A stretch of 64,000 bases of DNA from Halorussus aquaticus (GTDB taxonomy: Archaea; Halobacteriota; Halobacteria; Halobacteriales; Haladaptataceae): NCBI RefSeq assembly GCF_024218795.1, contig NZ_CP100400.1:868001-932000 (forward strand), in the 5' to 3' direction. The notes below the pieces were generated by a model. The model made no database searches. It saw only the letters and a program-made list of their open reading frames with translations, and was not told where the DNA came from. The position numbers and the translations under genes were made by a program. Shown in pieces: positions 50,282 to 59,319 of this stretch (its first letter is position 1; every line of letters begins with the position of its first letter).

Positions 50282-51835
50282 TCAGGACCCGTCCTCGACG
50301 CGGACGTTCGCGGGACCGTCGAGGCTGAAGCCGGTTATCTCGCCGGAGAACCGGTAGCCGTCCGTGCCGCCGAACACAGCGCCCGTTATCGTCCCGTCCG
50401 AGACGCTGTCGCTCTTCTGGACCGACCCGAGGTCGGTGTCCTTGCGGACCGCGCCGCTGACCTCGAAGGTGTAGTCGGCCGACGAGCGCGGCCGGTTACC
50501 GCCGTCGATGACCAGTTTGTTCGGGAGCGTCAGGTCGTCCGCGGTGACCTCGTTTCCACCGAGTTTGAGCGTCCAGATGCTCTCGTCGAGGCTCATCGAG
50601 GTGATGGCCCCGTCCACGAAGAAGGCGTCGCCGTACCCGTTGCCAGCGACCCCGGAGACGGTCACCGTGCCGTCGCCGTTGTCGGTCACGCTGTCGCCTC
50701 CCTCGGCGGTGTGGCCCGACCCGGAGGTGCGCTTGCGGACGCTCCCCTCGACGGTGAACTCGTACGTGACGCTGTTGGCGCTGTCGTCCGGGACGAGTTC
50801 GAGGAGCGTGCCCTGTCCGTCGCCGGACTGCTGGCCGTCGTCCTGCGTGGAGTCGGTCGTGTCCGTGGACGAAGTCGTGTCCGTGGACGACGAGGTGTTC
50901 GACGAGGAGTCTATCTGGCCGGAGGCGGCCTCTTCGGCCGACATCGGGACGCTGTCGGGCGCCGACACGTCGGGGCTTCCGGAGACGTTCACCTGCTCGA
51001 CCGGCCCGGTGATAGGCCCTTCGACGCGGCAGTTCTCCAGCGTGCCCGACCCGCCGTCGCTGGCGAACACGGCGTGCGAACCCGTGACCGAGATGTCGCA
51101 GTTGACGGCCTTCAGGCCGGACTGCTCCTTGAACCAGAGACCGCGGGCGTTGACCTGCCCCGACTCGTTGGAGGTCACCGCGTCCTGACTCTCGACGTGG
51201 ATGACGCTGTCTTTGATGTAACTGCCGGGCGTGCCGAGCCGACAGTTCTCGATGTTGTTGTTCTTGAGGTAGGCGTTCTCTATCTGCGTGACGCCCATGG
51301 TCTGTTTGACCGTGTTGCCCGCATGGGACATGTACATCCCGTCGGCCGCCCACCCGGCCACGTGGATGTTCCGGATCGTGACCGTCCCGGCGTTGGACCA
51401 GTCGGACACCGCGGCGTGTCCGCAGCGGTCCACCGCGCCGTCGCCCAAGTAGATGTTCTCGGCCAGCGCCTCGCCGTCGTCGGTACAGCGGAGGTAGAAC
51501 GTCCCGTAGGTGTTGCTCATGTTGTCGTTCTGGCCTTTCACACCGACGTTGCGGACCGTCCAACCGCTGCCGTTAGTCATCAGTTTCACGTGCGCGCCGT
51601 CGGCCGTGATGTCGATGAGTTTGTTCTCGAACGTCTCGCCAGCGTCCACGTTGATGACCTTGGTCTCTCCGGCAGAGACCTCGATGGTGTCGTAGGACGC
51701 CGCCTCCGCGGACCTGCTCGATGCGCCTGCCGCCGCGACCGACGCCGCCGCCGCCCCCGCCAGCTTGAGGTACGACCGTCGGTCGAGGAGTGAGTCTTCC
51801 GAACTGCGTTCGCGTGCCGTCTCGTCGCGTGCCAT
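50282..51835 (-). CDS. Tat-exported parallel beta-helix surface protein with repeated C-terminal module
   Basis: Secreted protein of 517 residues. The twin-arginine signal is SLLDRRSYLKLAGAAAASVAA, cut near SAEAAS. A right-handed parallel beta-helix domain at about 50-270 (pectate-lyase or epimerase-like) has turns such as VTIRNIHVAGWAADG, YLKNNNIENCRL and LENCRVEGPI. A Ser/Thr/Asp linker is at about 285-320. Two related modules of about 75 residues follow (YEFTVEGSVRK and YTFEVSGAVRK), each ending in a GxITxxSLD strand. I have seen such modules in other haloarchaeal secreted enzymes. The function is likely glycan binding or modification; no catalytic residues can be named. Confidence 0.85.
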   Translation of the reverse strand: MARDETARERSSEDSLLDRRSYLKLAGAAAASVAAAGASSRSAEAASYDTIEVSAGETKVINVDAGETFENKLIDITADGAHVKLMTNGSGWTVRNVGVKGQNDNMSNTYGTFYLRCTDDGEALAENIYLGDGAVDRCGHAAVSDWSNAGTVTIRNIHVAGWAADGMYMSHAGNTVKQTMGVTQIENAYLKNNNIENCRLGTPGSYIKDSVIHVESQDAVTSNESGQVNARGLWFKEQSGLKAVNCDISVTGSHAVFASDGGSGTLENCRVEGPITGPVEQVNVSGSPDVSAPDSVPMSAEEAASGQIDSSSNTSSSTDTTSSTDTTDSTQDDGQQSGDGQGTLLELVPDDSANSVTYEFTVEGSVRKRTSGSGHTAEGGDSVTDNGDGTVTVSGVAGNGYGDAFFVDGAITSMSLDESIWTLKLGGNEVTADDLTLPNKLVIDGGNRPRSSADYTFEVSGAVRKDTDLGSVQKSDSVSDGTITGAVFGGTDGYRFSGEITGFSLDGPANVRVEDGS

Positions 51836-51910
51836 GTAATTCTCAATGCGACACTATCTATTCTTAAAGGTTCCGACTTCAGTTCAATGCTACATTACCA
51901 ATTTAAGTGT
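51836..51910 (-). repeat. Duplicated promoter region, copy 2
   Basis: Upstream region of the intact beta-helix gene. It contains the same ordered blocks as 49688-49760 and, on the minus strand, a TATA-like CCTTTAAGAATAG about 30 nt before the ATG. Confidence 0.5.
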
Positions 51911-52030
51911 TATGGCCGCCGGTGAAACAGTCGGGACAGTCTCGTCGCAACGCTCGGTTTCGGGACGGTAACGACGGCTTAACCCGGCATTTCCGCCGAT
52001 AAGTGGTATCTCACGGCTGACAGACGGACC

Positions 52031-52039
52031 ATAACAAAG
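52031..52039 (+). promoter_or_regulatory. RTAACAAAG element toward a type-I phosphodiesterase operon
   Basis: ATAACAAAG ends 26 nt before ATG 52066. No other TATA-like sequence exists in the preceding 60 nt, so the element itself seems to hold the TATA position. Confidence 0.65.
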
Positions 52040-52065
52040 GCCGAACGAACGGTGATAGACGGTAC

Positions 52066-53700
52066 ATGGCTGACCGCCCGCAGACGAGTTTGCAGACTCT
52101 CCTCGTCGGAGTAGACGCGGGGTGTCGGTCGGTCCTCGACCCGCTCTTCGAGGCCGGTTCGTTGCCACACCTCGAGTCGCTGTTCGAGACCGGCGCGGCC
52201 GGGCCGCTGGAGTCCCAGATTCCGCCGTGGACGCCGAGCGCGTGGCCCTCCCTGTACACCGGCGTCAACCCGGGTAAGCACGGGGTGTTCGGGTTCCTGA
52301 CCTTCGACGGCTACGACTGGGACGTGGTGAACGCGACGCACGTCCGCGAGCGCACCCTCTGGGAACTCCTCGACGGTCGCGACAAGACCAGCGTCGTGGT
52401 CAACGCGCCGGTCACGCACCCGCCGCGCGAAATCGACGGCGCGGTCGTACCGGGCTACACCGCGCCGGAGGACCCCGACTGCCACCCCGAGGGACTGCTC
52501 GACGAGCTCCGCGAGGAAATCGGCGAGTACCGAGTGTACGCGCCCCGCGACGCCGACGGCCGAGAGGCGGTCGAGTGGTACGAGCGCCTCGTGGGGATGC
52601 GGGGCCGAGCGTTCCGCCACCTCGCCGACCGCTTCGACCCCGAGTTCGGCTTCGTCCAGTTCCAGCAGACCGACACCGTCTTCCACGAGTTCCCCGGCGA
52701 CCACGGGAAGGTCCGGGCCGTCTACGAAGCGGTGGACCGGCAGGTCGGGTCGATTCTGGAAGAGTGCGACCCCGACACCGTCGTCGTCGCCAGCGACCAC
52801 GGCATGGGCGAGTACACCGGCCACGAGTTCCGACCCAACGAGTTGCTGCGCGAGCGCGGACTCGTCGAGACCACCACCGAAGGCGAGGGGATGCCCACGT
52901 GGTCCACCATCGCCGACAACCAGTTGCAGGACGGCGAGGAGGGGAAGACCGAGTCTGACGACGACTCGACCACGCTCGAACGCGTCGTGGCGGGACTCGC
53001 GGGAGTCGGACTCACCAGTCAGCGCATCCACGCGGCCCTCGACGCGGTGGGTCTCGCCGACTTCGTGGCAGAGCGCGTCCCGACCGAAGTCGCCCGCGCC
53101 GGGTCCGAACAGGTCGATTTCCCGGCCTCGCGGGCGTACGCGAGGGACCGAATCGAACTCGGCGTCCGGGTGAATCTGGCGGGTCGCGAACCCGACGGCG
53201 TCGTCTCCGAGGCGGAGTACGACCGCCTCCGCGCGGACATCGTGGACCTGCTCTCGGGCGTGGAGACGCCCGACGGAGAACCGGTCTTCGAGCGAGTCGC
53301 CCGGCGCGAAGAGGTCTTCTCGGGTCCCTACGTCGAGGCGGCCCCGGACGTGGTGACGGTCCCGCGCGACTACGACGAGTTCCTCTCGACCCGGGTCGGC
53401 GACGGCCAGTTCGCCCCGCCGAGCGAACCGTACAACCACAAGCGCGACGGCATCGTGGCGATTTCGGGGGACGGAGTGACCCCGAGCGCGGACCTCTCGG
53501 GCGCGCACCTCTTCGACGTGGCTCCGACGGTTCTGGCGACGATGGGGGTTCCGGCGGCCGAGCGCATGGACGGGTCGGTCCTCCCGGCGGTCGGGGCGGT
53601 CGGCACTGAATCGTACCCCGCGTTCGACGCGGGCGGACAGGTTACGACTGACGACGGGGACGTGGAGGCGCGACTCGCGGACCTCGGTTACCTCGAATAA
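52066..53700 (+). CDS. Alkaline-phosphatase superfamily type-I phosphodiesterase/nucleotide pyrophosphatase-like protein (copy 1)
   Basis: Cytoplasmic-looking metalloenzyme of 544 residues without signal peptide. Metal ligands are seen in LLVGVDAG (Asp17) and VVVASDHGMG (Asp-His). The nucleophile loop is PPWTPSAWPSLYTGVNPGKHG (about 45-65), the Thr/Ser acting as acceptor. A His lies in YNHKRDGIVAISG, and the C-terminal end DLSGAHLFDVAPTVLATMGV is typical. The paralog at 55418-57088 keeps all these motifs. It may transfer or remove phosphate-linked groups on glycan lipids. It is followed after 8 bp by a FemAB-like gene, so the two form an operon. Confidence 0.88.
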   Translation: MADRPQTSLQTLLVGVDAGCRSVLDPLFEAGSLPHLESLFETGAAGPLESQIPPWTPSAWPSLYTGVNPGKHGVFGFLTFDGYDWDVVNATHVRERTLWELLDGRDKTSVVVNAPVTHPPREIDGAVVPGYTAPEDPDCHPEGLLDELREEIGEYRVYAPRDADGREAVEWYERLVGMRGRAFRHLADRFDPEFGFVQFQQTDTVFHEFPGDHGKVRAVYEAVDRQVGSILEECDPDTVVVASDHGMGEYTGHEFRPNELLRERGLVETTTEGEGMPTWSTIADNQLQDGEEGKTESDDDSTTLERVVAGLAGVGLTSQRIHAALDAVGLADFVAERVPTEVARAGSEQVDFPASRAYARDRIELGVRVNLAGREPDGVVSEAEYDRLRADIVDLLSGVETPDGEPVFERVARREEVFSGPYVEAAPDVVTVPRDYDEFLSTRVGDGQFAPPSEPYNHKRDGIVAISGDGVTPSADLSGAHLFDVAPTVLATMGVPAAERMDGSVLPAVGAVGTESYPAFDAGGQVTTDDGDVEARLADLGYLE

Positions 53701-53708
53701 CGCAGAGC

Positions 53709-54731
53709 ATGAGCGTGACAATTATCGACAACGACGGCATCAGTATCGGACGCGCGACGGAGTTGGACCACCACGAGTGGGACGACCTCGTGGAGCGGTC
53801 GCCACAGGCGAGCGCCTTCCACTATCGGGGGTCGCTCGCGGCGCAGGCCGACCACGCCGACGCCCGAGTTCACCCGCTCGTCGGCTACAAGGGACAGGAA
53901 CCGGTCGGGTTGCTCCCCGTCTTCGAGACCCGAAAGGGCGGGATGACGACGGCGTTCTCCCCGGCACCGAGCCTCTGGGTCTCGTATCTCGGCCCGGCGC
54001 TCCTGAACCACCGAAAGCTCAAGCGCCGCAAGCGCGAGCGCCGCAACCGGCGGTTCGTGGAGGGGTGTCTCGACTGGGTGGAGCGGGAACTCGGTCCCAA
54101 GTACGTCAACGTGCGGACCGCACCGTCGTACCGCGACGTGCGGCCCTTCGAGTGGCGGGACTTCGACATCGACGTGCGCCACACCTACTCGGTGGACCTC
54201 ACTCCCGGCGAGGAGGACGTGCTGATGTCGTTCTCCAGCGACGCCCGGAACAACATCCGGACCGAGGGCGACTACCGAGTGTACGAGGGCGGCCGCGACG
54301 AGATTCGGACCATCATCTCGCAGGTCCGGGACCGCCACGACGAACAGGGCGAGAGCTACGGAGTGACCCCGGCGTTCGTGACCGACCTCTACGAGCAGCT
54401 TCCGGAGGGGACGGTCAGGCCCTACGCCTGCGAAATCGACGGCGAGGTCGCTGGCGGGATGGTCGTGCTGGAGTCGGGCGACACCGCCTATCGGTGGCAG
54501 GGCGGCGCGAAACACGACCGCGACCTGCCGGTCAACGACCTCGTGGACTGGGCCGTCATGACCGACGCGATGGACCGCGGCGTCGAGAACTACGACTTGG
54601 TGGGCGCGAACGAGCAGCGACTCTGCGGCTACAAGGCCAAGTTCGGTCCGCGACTCCGGTCGTACTACACCATGGAGAAGGGGTCGCGGGTCACCAACGC
54701 GCTGTCGAGCGTCTACAAGAAATTTAGATAA
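53709..54731 (+). CDS. FemAB/GNAT-like acyl or aminoacyl transferase (copy B)
   Basis: Double-GNAT transferase of 340 residues, a paralog of the protein at 39427-40515. Shared elements are VGYKGQEPVGLLPVF, WVSYLGPAL, the central SFSSDARNNIRTEGDYRVYE, and the WQGGAKHDRD and YDLVGANEQRLCGYKAKFG motifs. These are the N-acyl or aminoacyl donor-binding features of the family. In haloarchaea these proteins occur with surface polysaccharide genes. It is co-transcribed with a type-I phosphodiesterase-like gene. A T-rich stretch at 54751-54763 after the gene may end transcription. Confidence 0.85.
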   Translation: MSVTIIDNDGISIGRATELDHHEWDDLVERSPQASAFHYRGSLAAQADHADARVHPLVGYKGQEPVGLLPVFETRKGGMTTAFSPAPSLWVSYLGPALLNHRKLKRRKRERRNRRFVEGCLDWVERELGPKYVNVRTAPSYRDVRPFEWRDFDIDVRHTYSVDLTPGEEDVLMSFSSDARNNIRTEGDYRVYEGGRDEIRTIISQVRDRHDEQGESYGVTPAFVTDLYEQLPEGTVRPYACEIDGEVAGGMVVLESGDTAYRWQGGAKHDRDLPVNDLVDWAVMTDAMDRGVENYDLVGANEQRLCGYKAKFGPRLRSYYTMEKGSRVTNALSSVYKKFR

Positions 54732-54876
54732 ACAGTTTCAACAGGCGAAGAGCTTATTTTCTTCCACGCTCTAATTTAATTATCGAAGGCGCTCCGCCAT
54801 CGACCGACTCGTCGTTCTGGCGGCGTCACGCCGGGCGGGGTAACATCGAGCGGGAACCGACTCAGTCACCCGACCA

Positions 54877-55095
54877 ATGACCTCCAAGAACCCCGATTCC
54901 GAGTCCGAGCGGCCGACCCTCGTGCGGGCGAAACTCCGCCTGCGCGTCGAGCGTGCGAGCGTGCCGACGCTCGGCGAACTCGAAGGTCTCAAACTCGTGG
55001 TCGTGACCGACTCCGGCGGCCGACTCGCCAAGGCGATTCTCGTCCTGCTGGCGCTCGCCCTCTGGCACTTCGGAGTGGTCCCCGCACCGTGGTAG
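54877..55095 (+). CDS. Small single-helix membrane protein, hypothetical
   Basis: Open frame of 72 residues with a polar N-terminus (SKNPDSESERPTLVRAKLRL) and one C-terminal membrane helix (AKAILVLLALALWHFGVVPA, about residues 51-70). The amino acid pattern is coding-like. It has no known family that I recognise and no clear promoter. It stands between the transferase and the second phosphodiesterase-like gene, in the same direction. Confidence 0.5.
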   Translation: MTSKNPDSESERPTLVRAKLRLRVERASVPTLGELEGLKLVVVTDSGGRLAKAILVLLALALWHFGVVPAPW

Positions 55096-55417
55096 CAGAT
55101 AGTTCGGACCTGAGAGCGCGTACAGCAGTCGCTTAACCCGACGACTCGGCGGTAGCGCTGGCGTCCGCCGAGGCGCGACTCGACCGTCGAAGCGGATTCG
55201 GTCCCGCGAGCGCACGTGGACCGCCAGACGCGGCGCTTCACAGCCCAGACGCTACGATTCGGCGGACGCGACGCTGTCTCGGACACAAACTTCGGAATCA
55301 CGAATAGCTACACTCGTTAACCGTTCTGTGTCGTCGGCCTAAGCGCCCGACAACAATACGCCGCGAACGCGTAGCCGTCCCGAGAGCGGTCGCGGAGAAC
55401 CCGACCGCGGGAGACCG
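55096..55417. other. Gene-free stretch
   Basis: 322 bp in which I see no gene. A weakly similar ACAACAATA at about 55350 resembles the glycan promoter element in only part of its bases and is not counted. Confidence 0.5.
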
Positions 55418-57088
55418 ATGTCGAGCAACCACAACACCGTCGTCCTCGGCTTCGATGCGCTGGACTTCAACTACCTCGACGCCTTCGAGTCGTCGCTGCC
55501 CAACTTCGCGTCGCTGCGCGAGTCGGGGGTCGAGGCACCGCTGGAATCGACGTTCCCGCCGTGGACCGGAAGCGCGTGGCCGTCGATGTACACCGGGACC
55601 GACCCGAGCCACCACGGTACCTACGGCTTCTTCCACCACACCGACGGCTACCCCAGCGACGACGTGCTAGTCACGCGCGACCACGTCCGGGAACCGGCCA
55701 TCTGGAACTACCTGACCGCGATAGCGGAACCCGTCGTCGTGCTGAACGTCCCGGTCACGCACTCCGCCGAACCCGTCGAGGGCGTCCTCGTGCCGGGGTA
55801 TCTCGCCCACGAGGAGGACGGGGGCTATCCCGAGGGCGTCCGCGACGAACTCACCGAGGCCATCGGCGAGGAGTATCGAATCTACTCCGAGGCCGAGACC
55901 AGCGAGGACTGCGACGACGAGGAGGGGAGTTCGCTCGACCTGATTCGGATGCGCGGGGAGGCCGCCGAGTACCTGCTGACCGAGTACGACTGGCGGGTCG
56001 CGGTCGTGCAGGTCCAGAAGACCGACACCGTCTTCCACGACTTCGACGACCGCGAGACGTTCCGCCGGGCGTACGAGCGCGCCGACGAGGTCCTCGGCCG
56101 GGTGCGAGCGGTCGCCGACGACGCCAACGTCGTGGTCTGTTCGGACCACGGCATGGGTCGGGTGGACGGCTACACCGTCTACGTCAACGAGATTCTCCGG
56201 AACGCCGGGTTCGTCGAGACGACGACCGACCCGTCGGGACCGAGTCTGATGACCGAGAAGGCGACCCTGACCGGGAAGTCCTCGGAGAGCGACGGGTCGG
56301 CGGCCGCCGCCGGAGGCGGTCGGTCGGTCACCGGGCAGGTCGTCTCGGCCGCCACGGCCACGCTCGACCGGGTCGGCGTCTCGCCGGGCGACGCCTACGC
56401 GCTGGCGACGCGGTTGGGTCTCGGGGAGTTCCTCTCGAACGTCCTCCCCTACGAGGCGGTGTCGGCCGCCAGCGAGGGCGTCGATTGGGCCGAATCGACG
56501 GCCTACTGCCGGAGCATCGAACTCGGAGTCCGGGTGAATCTGGCGGGGCGCGAACCCGAGGGCATCGTCACGCCCGAGGAGTACGAGCAGGTCCGCGACG
56601 ACCTGATTCGGACGCTCTCGGACCTCCGCACGCCCGACGGCGACCCCGTGTTCGAGTGGGTCCGACGGCGCGAGGAGGTGTACGACGGCCCGTTCGCGGA
56701 GTACGCCTGCGACGTGCTGTTCGCGCCCGCGGACATGAACCACGCTCTCAGCACCAACCTCATCGGACAGGAGTTCGTGCCGGTGGACGACCACGACCAC
56801 AAGCGCGACGGGGTGTTCCTCGCCGCGGGTCCGTCGTTCGAGGACGCCACCGCCGGGTCCGTCCCGGACCGCCTCTCGCTCACCGACGTGGCCCCGATAG
56901 CGATGGCGGCCGCCGGTCTCGACGTGCCCGGTCGGATGACCGGGGAAGTGCCCGACGACCTGCTCTCGGAGTCGGTCGCGCGCGCCGACTACGGCGAGGT
57001 TCCGTTCGGCAGCGACGACTCGCGGGGCGACGGCCCGGCCGACGACGGGTCTGTCGAGGAGCGTCTGAGCGACCTCGGGTACATCTGA
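55418..57088 (+). CDS. Alkaline-phosphatase superfamily type-I phosphodiesterase-like protein (copy 2)
   Basis: The 556-residue paralog of the 52066 protein. Metal ligands lie in VVLGFDALD and VVCSDHGMG. The nucleophile loop is PPWTGSAWPSMYTGTDPSHHG, and the late His is in HDHKRDGVFLAAG. A shared block VNLAGREPEGIVTPEEY also occurs in the other copy (VNLAGREPDGVVSEAEY). Unlike copy 1 it has a Ser/Gly/Ala linker at about 290-310 and no RTAACAAAG element nearby. The substrate is unknown; both copies look adapted to one reaction type. Confidence 0.88.
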   Translation: MSSNHNTVVLGFDALDFNYLDAFESSLPNFASLRESGVEAPLESTFPPWTGSAWPSMYTGTDPSHHGTYGFFHHTDGYPSDDVLVTRDHVREPAIWNYLTAIAEPVVVLNVPVTHSAEPVEGVLVPGYLAHEEDGGYPEGVRDELTEAIGEEYRIYSEAETSEDCDDEEGSSLDLIRMRGEAAEYLLTEYDWRVAVVQVQKTDTVFHDFDDRETFRRAYERADEVLGRVRAVADDANVVVCSDHGMGRVDGYTVYVNEILRNAGFVETTTDPSGPSLMTEKATLTGKSSESDGSAAAAGGGRSVTGQVVSAATATLDRVGVSPGDAYALATRLGLGEFLSNVLPYEAVSAASEGVDWAESTAYCRSIELGVRVNLAGREPEGIVTPEEYEQVRDDLIRTLSDLRTPDGDPVFEWVRRREEVYDGPFAEYACDVLFAPADMNHALSTNLIGQEFVPVDDHDHKRDGVFLAAGPSFEDATAGSVPDRLSLTDVAPIAMAAAGLDVPGRMTGEVPDDLLSESVARADYGEVPFGSDDSRGDGPADDGSVEERLSDLGYI

Positions 57089-57267
57089 GCGGTCCGGGAC
57101 GTCCGACTTCCCTGCGGTCCTCACAGTGCTGGCGCAGTCACGATGCGGTCGCGGTGCTGTGCGGTCTTCAGTTGCTCACGCAGTAATCAGCTTCTTCGTC
57201 TCGTTCTGCGAACGTCGTTCTCCGCTCTCCAGCCACTACTTCCCCGTCTCGATTGCTCTATCCCGTC

Positions 57268-57654
57268 TCACGCCTCTTCCCCAACGTCGGCGGCCAATCC
57301 GTCCAGCAGGTACTCCGCGGAGGCGCGCGTCGTCGCCATCGGTACGTCGTGAACGTCGCAGAGTCGCAGGAGCGCGGTGATGTCCGGTTCGTGGGCCTGC
57401 GCGGTCAGCGGGTCGCGCAGGAACACGATGCCGTCGATGTCGCCCTCGACGACCTCCGCACCGATCTGGGTGTCGCCGCCGATGGGACCCGACTCCTTGC
57501 GCTCGACGGCGAGTCCGACTTCGTCGGCGATTCGCTCGCCGGTCGTGCCCGTGGCGACGAGGTCGAAGTTCGATAGCAGCGACTCGTACTCCCGGGCGAG
57601 CGACACGATGACCGGCTTTTCGTCGTCGTGGGCGATGAGTGCGACGCGGGGCAT
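57268..57654 (-). CDS. mgsA: Methylglyoxal synthase MgsA
   Basis: Converts dihydroxyacetone phosphate to methylglyoxal and phosphate. The 128-residue protein starts [20 protein letters not shown], with ATGTTGERI, the catalytic Asp in [14 protein letters not shown] and [16 protein letters not shown], all typical of the family. The acidic C-terminus is short. It is a metabolic gene without link to the neighbouring surface genes and stands alone, with no TATA motif clear enough to note. Confidence 0.92.
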   Translation of the reverse strand: MPRVALIAHDDEKPVIVSLAREYESLLSNFDLVATGTTGERIADEVGLAVERKESGPIGGDTQIGAEVVEGDIDGIVFLRDPLTAQAHEPDITALLRLCDVHDVPMATTRASAEYLLDGLAADVGEEA

Positions 57655-57770
57655 ACCGACTCGTTATCGCGCAGGAGCAAAAGCGTACTCGCGGGGACAG
57701 ATATTGACTGCGTCGAGCGACCACGGAGTTCGGGCGTTCGAGGCGCGTCTGGGCCAGTAGACGCTCGCGT

Positions 57771-59192
57771 TCAGCAGGACCCCTCCGTGGTGAGTCCGGT
57801 GGTCTGCACCGTCGCGGACTCGCTGACGACCGCCTCGCCGCTCACGTCGATGGTCGAGTCGCTGACCGAACAGCCCTCGGCGTCGGTGACCGAGATGCCG
57901 TCGCGGGACCCGCGGGAGTGCTGGATGCAGACGTTCTCGAACTGGCAGTCGTCGCGGCCGTTGGCGCGGACCGCTCGCCCGTCGCTCGCGGTGCCCGAGA
58001 TGCGGAGGCCCCGCGCCCTGAACCGCGTCCGCTTCGGGAGCGCGCCCATGCTCGGAACGGTCTGGCCCTGCATGCTCTCGATGGGGTCCCTGACGTTGAC
58101 CGCGAGGGTGTCTGCGTCGGTCCGAATCCGGGTGTTCTCCACGACGGCCTCGCCGAACTGGCGGCCGACGACGATACCGCCGGAACTGTAGGTGCCGGTG
58201 AGGTCGGTGATGGCGATGTCGCAGTCGCGGATGCGGACGCTCCCGCCCTCCTCGGCCCAGATACCGCGCATGTTCGGCTTGTGCTGGGGCTGTTTTGGGT
58301 TGTCCACGCGCACGGTCACGCCGCGGACCAGCGCGCCGTTCGTCCCGCCGCCGACCCGGACCTGCTCGATGCCGTTGTTGGCGTAGTAGCCCCCGAGGAC
58401 TCGGAGCGGGCCGGAGTGGTACGCCGCGTACAGTCCCTCGCGCCAGTGTTCGATCCGGCAGTCCCGGAAGGTGAGTCGGCCGACGCTGTCGGGGAACACG
58501 TAGAGGGCGTGCCCGTTGGTGGAGCCGTCGGGGAGCGAGACGTTCTCGAACCGGAGGTCGGCGTTCGGGTCCGCGGCGGCTATCTCGAAGGCCGTTCGGG
58601 GTGCGCGTCGGTGCCCGCGGACAGTCACGTCCTTCACGGCGTTGGTGCCGCCGCTCACCGAGATGTGCGACACCGGCGCGACGTTGTCGCCGCGGCAGTC
58701 GATGGTGAACCCCGCGAACAGGAGTTCCCGGAGGTCGCCCCACATCAGCCAGTAGTTGACGTCCTTCGGCGGGACGAGCGCGGCGTTCTCGCCGACGATA
58801 CCGAGGTTCCGGTAGCCAGTCGCTCGCCACTCGTCGAGTCGGTAGCGCCCGGACGGGAAGTAGAGCAGCGTGTCGTCGCCGACGTGTTCTTCCAGGATCG
58901 GATTTATCGCCTCCCCGCCCGAGGCGTCCGCGCCCGCCTCCGCGACGTTCACGACCGTGCCGTAGTCGGCCGCCTCGACGAGGTCGTTCGTGGTCCTGTT
59001 CGGTCCGGTCTCGGTCTGAGTCGCCGTCTCGGGGGTCGCGCCGGTGGTCGTTTCGGTTGAACGAGCCGTGGTCCCTCGGGTCGTGGTATCGGGGGCGAAC
59101 TCGCCGCACCCCGCGAGCGACCCGGCGACGACGGTCGCTCCGGCGGCGCGGAGCCACGCACGTCTCGTCGGCGGACTCTCGTCGTCGTTCAC
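57771..59192 (-). CDS. Tat lipoprotein with parallel beta-helix domain
   Basis: Predicted surface lipoprotein of 473 residues when started at GTG 59192. The signal is PTRRAWLRAAGATVVAGSLAGCGE, with twin Arg and lipobox LAGC. A Thr-rich linker follows to about residue 65, then a right-handed parallel beta-helix with turns like VRIRDCDIAITDL, LTFRDCRIEHWREG and CQFENVCIQHSRGS. The Asp-rich loops suggest a polysaccharide lyase or epimerase fold. The ATG at 59219 would start in the promoter motif, so GTG 59192 is preferred. A catalytic site cannot be pinpointed. Confidence 0.85.
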   Translation of the reverse strand: MNDDESPPTRRAWLRAAGATVVAGSLAGCGEFAPDTTTRGTTARSTETTTGATPETATQTETGPNRTTNDLVEAADYGTVVNVAEAGADASGGEAINPILEEHVGDDTLLYFPSGRYRLDEWRATGYRNLGIVGENAALVPPKDVNYWLMWGDLRELLFAGFTIDCRGDNVAPVSHISVSGGTNAVKDVTVRGHRRAPRTAFEIAAADPNADLRFENVSLPDGSTNGHALYVFPDSVGRLTFRDCRIEHWREGLYAAYHSGPLRVLGGYYANNGIEQVRVGGGTNGALVRGVTVRVDNPKQPQHKPNMRGIWAEEGGSVRIRDCDIAITDLTGTYSSGGIVVGRQFGEAVVENTRIRTDADTLAVNVRDPIESMQGQTVPSMGALPKRTRFRARGLRISGTASDGRAVRANGRDDCQFENVCIQHSRGSRDGISVTDAEGCSVSDSTIDVSGEAVVSESATVQTTGLTTEGSC

Positions 59193-59216
59193 GCGGGTAG
59201 GTCCGTCCCTCGGACC

Positions 59217-59225
59217 CATTGTTAT
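59217..59225 (-). promoter_or_regulatory. Variant RTAACAAAG element toward the beta-helix lipoprotein gene
   Basis: ATAACAATG on the minus strand (one mismatch), 24 nt before GTG 59192. It contains the in-frame ATG 59219, which is therefore probably not translated. Confidence 0.45.
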
Positions 59226-59319
59226 AGACGGCCTGCGGCGGGCTACGCCGTCGCTTCGACCGCGGTAAGCGTGCTACAGCGGGGCAAGGGGGAGTCGAGT
59301 CACGGAGGTCGGCCGCTGG

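Noticed and set aside
49743..50357. Plus-strand frame of 204 codons in the purine-rich tract
   Set aside because: Product is Gly/Arg/Ser/Glu repeats that follow from base bias; no start signal and no counterpart.
55344..55355. ACAACAATA upstream of the second phosphodiesterase-like gene as a glycan element
   Set aside because: Three of nine positions differ from RTAACAAAG, so it was not counted.
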